Positions 63,155-64,000 of a DNA stretch of 64,000 nt are shown here, one piece after another. Under the pieces are notes generated by a model that ran no database searches, was not told where the DNA came from, and saw only the letters and a program-made list of their open reading frames with translations. This DNA is from Streptomyces albus subsp. albus. Lineage in GTDB: Bacteria > Actinomycetota > Actinomycetes > Streptomycetales > Streptomycetaceae. The stretch covers positions 261,639 to 325,638 of the forward strand of contig NZ_JODR01000018.1 in assembly GCF_000725885.1 (NCBI RefSeq), given 5' to 3'. How positions within the stretch are numbered: the first letter of the stretch is position 1; each line of letters begins with the position of its first letter. A program made the position numbers and the translations under genes.

Positions 63155-63823
63155 GTGAGCGAGGAGCTGTTCCCGCGGCCCCCGGCCGAGATCGCCCCGG
63201 GAGCCGTGCACCTACCCGGCCGGCTGGACGCCGAGGCGCAGCACGAACTGCTGACGGCCTGCCGCCGCTGGGCCCTGCCCCCGGCCGGACTGCGCACCGT
63301 ACGGATGCCGAGCGGCGGCCGGATGTCGGTGCGGCAGCTCAGCCTGGGGCGGCACTGGTACCCGTACGGCTACGCGGACACTGTCGTGGACGGGGGAGGC
63401 GAGCCGGTCAAACCGTTCCCCGGCTGGCTGGGGGAGTGGGCCCGCGCCGCGGTGGACGCCGCGGCGGAGGTCGTCGCCGGCACGGACACGCTCGGACGGC
63501 GGCCGTGCGACGTCCCGTACGACATCGCGCTCGTCAACTTCTACGGCGACGGCGCCCGGATGGGCATGCACCGGGACAGCGACGAGAAGTCCGCGGCGCC
63601 GGTCGTCTCCTTCAGCCTCGGCGACGCCTGCGTCTTCCGGTTCGGCCACAGCGGGGGCCGGGGCAGACCGTGGCACGACGTGACCTTGCGCAGCGGCGAC
63701 GCGTTCGTCTTCGGCGGCCCCGCACGGCTGGCCTACCACGGGGTCCCGCGCACCGATCCCGGCACCGCCCCGCCCGGACTGGGACTGCGCGGACGGGTCA
63801 ACGTCACGGTACGGGCGTACTGA
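63155..63823 (+). CDS. alkB: 2-oxoglutarate/Fe(II)-dependent dioxygenase AlkB
   Basis: 222 residues. The iron ligands lie in MHRDSDE (HxD, about 145) and the YHGVPR His near 192, and a late RVNVTVR supplies 2-oxoglutarate-binding Arg. LVNFYGDGARMGMH and SFSLGDACVFRFG are typical. It repairs alkylated DNA bases by oxidative demethylation. TAGGCT lies 6 nt before the GTG start, suggesting a leaderless message. Confidence 0.88.
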   Translation: MSEELFPRPPAEIAPGAVHLPGRLDAEAQHELLTACRRWALPPAGLRTVRMPSGGRMSVRQLSLGRHWYPYGYADTVVDGGGEPVKPFPGWLGEWARAAVDAAAEVVAGTDTLGRRPCDVPYDIALVNFYGDGARMGMHRDSDEKSAAPVVSFSLGDACVFRFGHSGGRGRPWHDVTLRSGDAFVFGGPARLAYHGVPRTDPGTAPPGLGLRGRVNVTVRAY

Positions 63824-63926
63824 GGCCGGCGGTTCGCCGAGGGGCGTGCGCCACCTCGGCGAACCGGCTGCCGGCTCGGTTCCCTCGTGGCCGGTGTTTC
63901 CGGGGGGGGTGCCTCTATGTCTTTCG

Positions 63927-64000
63927 TCAAGCGGGGCGTGGGGTTCTGGGTTCGTAGAAGGTTCCGTCGCGGAGCATCGCGAACAGGACGTTGATCCGTT
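63927..64000 (-). mobile_element. C-terminus of an IS110-like transposase (partial at the right edge)
   Basis: The minus strand reads RINVLFAMLRDGTFYEPRTPRPA then TGA (63927-63929). This ending resembles the C-termini of Streptomyces IS110-family (DEDD) transposases. Only 24 codons are inside the window, so whether the element is intact is unknown. No terminal repeat was seen between it and alkB, as expected for this family. Confidence 0.6.

Noticed and set aside
1..64000. CRISPR arrays, tRNA or rRNA genes, phage modules, toxin-antitoxin pairs
   Set aside because: No regularly spaced repeats, cloverleaf-like sequences or recognisable phage or toxin genes were found on reading both strands. 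A covariance search was not possible.

Overview
The window is chromosomal DNA of a high-GC actinobacterium, almost certainly a Streptomyces. The evidence is strong G/C third-position bias, GTG starts, frequent 4-bp ATGA/GTGA overlaps between genes, a conservon (CvnA-D plus P450s), a streptomycete-type hopanoid operon next to idi, and a cobalamin riboswitch ahead of metE. From memory, the order of the SCO6745-like gene, idi, CDP-alcohol transferase cluster and hopanoid operon resembles the S. coelicolor SCO6745-SCO6769 region. No rRNA, tRNA, prophage or CRISPR array was seen.

Layout: (1) 254-8911, an acyl-CoA degradation cluster: an AMACR-type CoA-transferase/racemase, acyl-CoA dehydrogenase, thiolase, FadB-like bifunctional enzyme, a convergent MerR regulator and a divergent acyl-CoA ligase. 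(2) 9045-10547, an amino-acid permease closed by a 17-bp-arm bidirectional terminator. (3) 10637-16300, a minus-strand conservon cvnA-B-C-D followed by two P450s; the first of these lacks the ExxR motif (CYP157-like) and the second is an ordinary P450. (4) 16534-25021, an MpaB/DUF2236 protein, divergent secreted M1 and M14 peptidases, a D-amino-acid-oxidase-like flavoenzyme, an epoxide hydrolase plus MFS exporter, and a divergent CGNR regulator. (5) 25324-31006, a glycoside hydrolase divergent from an ATPase-less sugar ABC importer whose first permease has a roughly 250-residue repetitive N-terminal extension. (6) 31155-39588, an ABC-F protein with a structured leader, nitroreductase, Tex, SCO6745-like protein, enoyl-CoA hydratase, a small ATP-binding regulator and idi.

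(7) 39747-48064: galE diverges from a tightly overlapping seven-gene operon. It encodes a CDP-alcohol phosphotransferase, cytidylyltransferase-like enzyme, glycerol-1-phosphate-dehydrogenase-like enzyme, second CDP-alcohol phosphotransferase, GT2 glycosyltransferase and a TagG/TagH-type ABC exporter. Together these look like a pathway that activates a polyol phosphate with CTP, builds a glycosylated polyol-phosphate product and exports it. This is the best candidate for an undescribed system. (8) 48323-59158, a TetR gene and then the hopanoid operon hpnC-hpnD-hpnE-polyprenyl synthase-shc-hpnG-hpnH-hpnO. idi (region 6) and the polyprenyl synthase supply isoprenoid precursors. (9) 59262-64000, metE under a cobalamin riboswitch with a downstream hairpin, a tyrosine phosphatase, alkB, and at the right edge the last codons of an IS110-like transposase.

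Several monocistronic genes have a TANNNT element 6-8 nt before the start codon and no Shine-Dalgarno sequence, which suggests leaderless transcripts.
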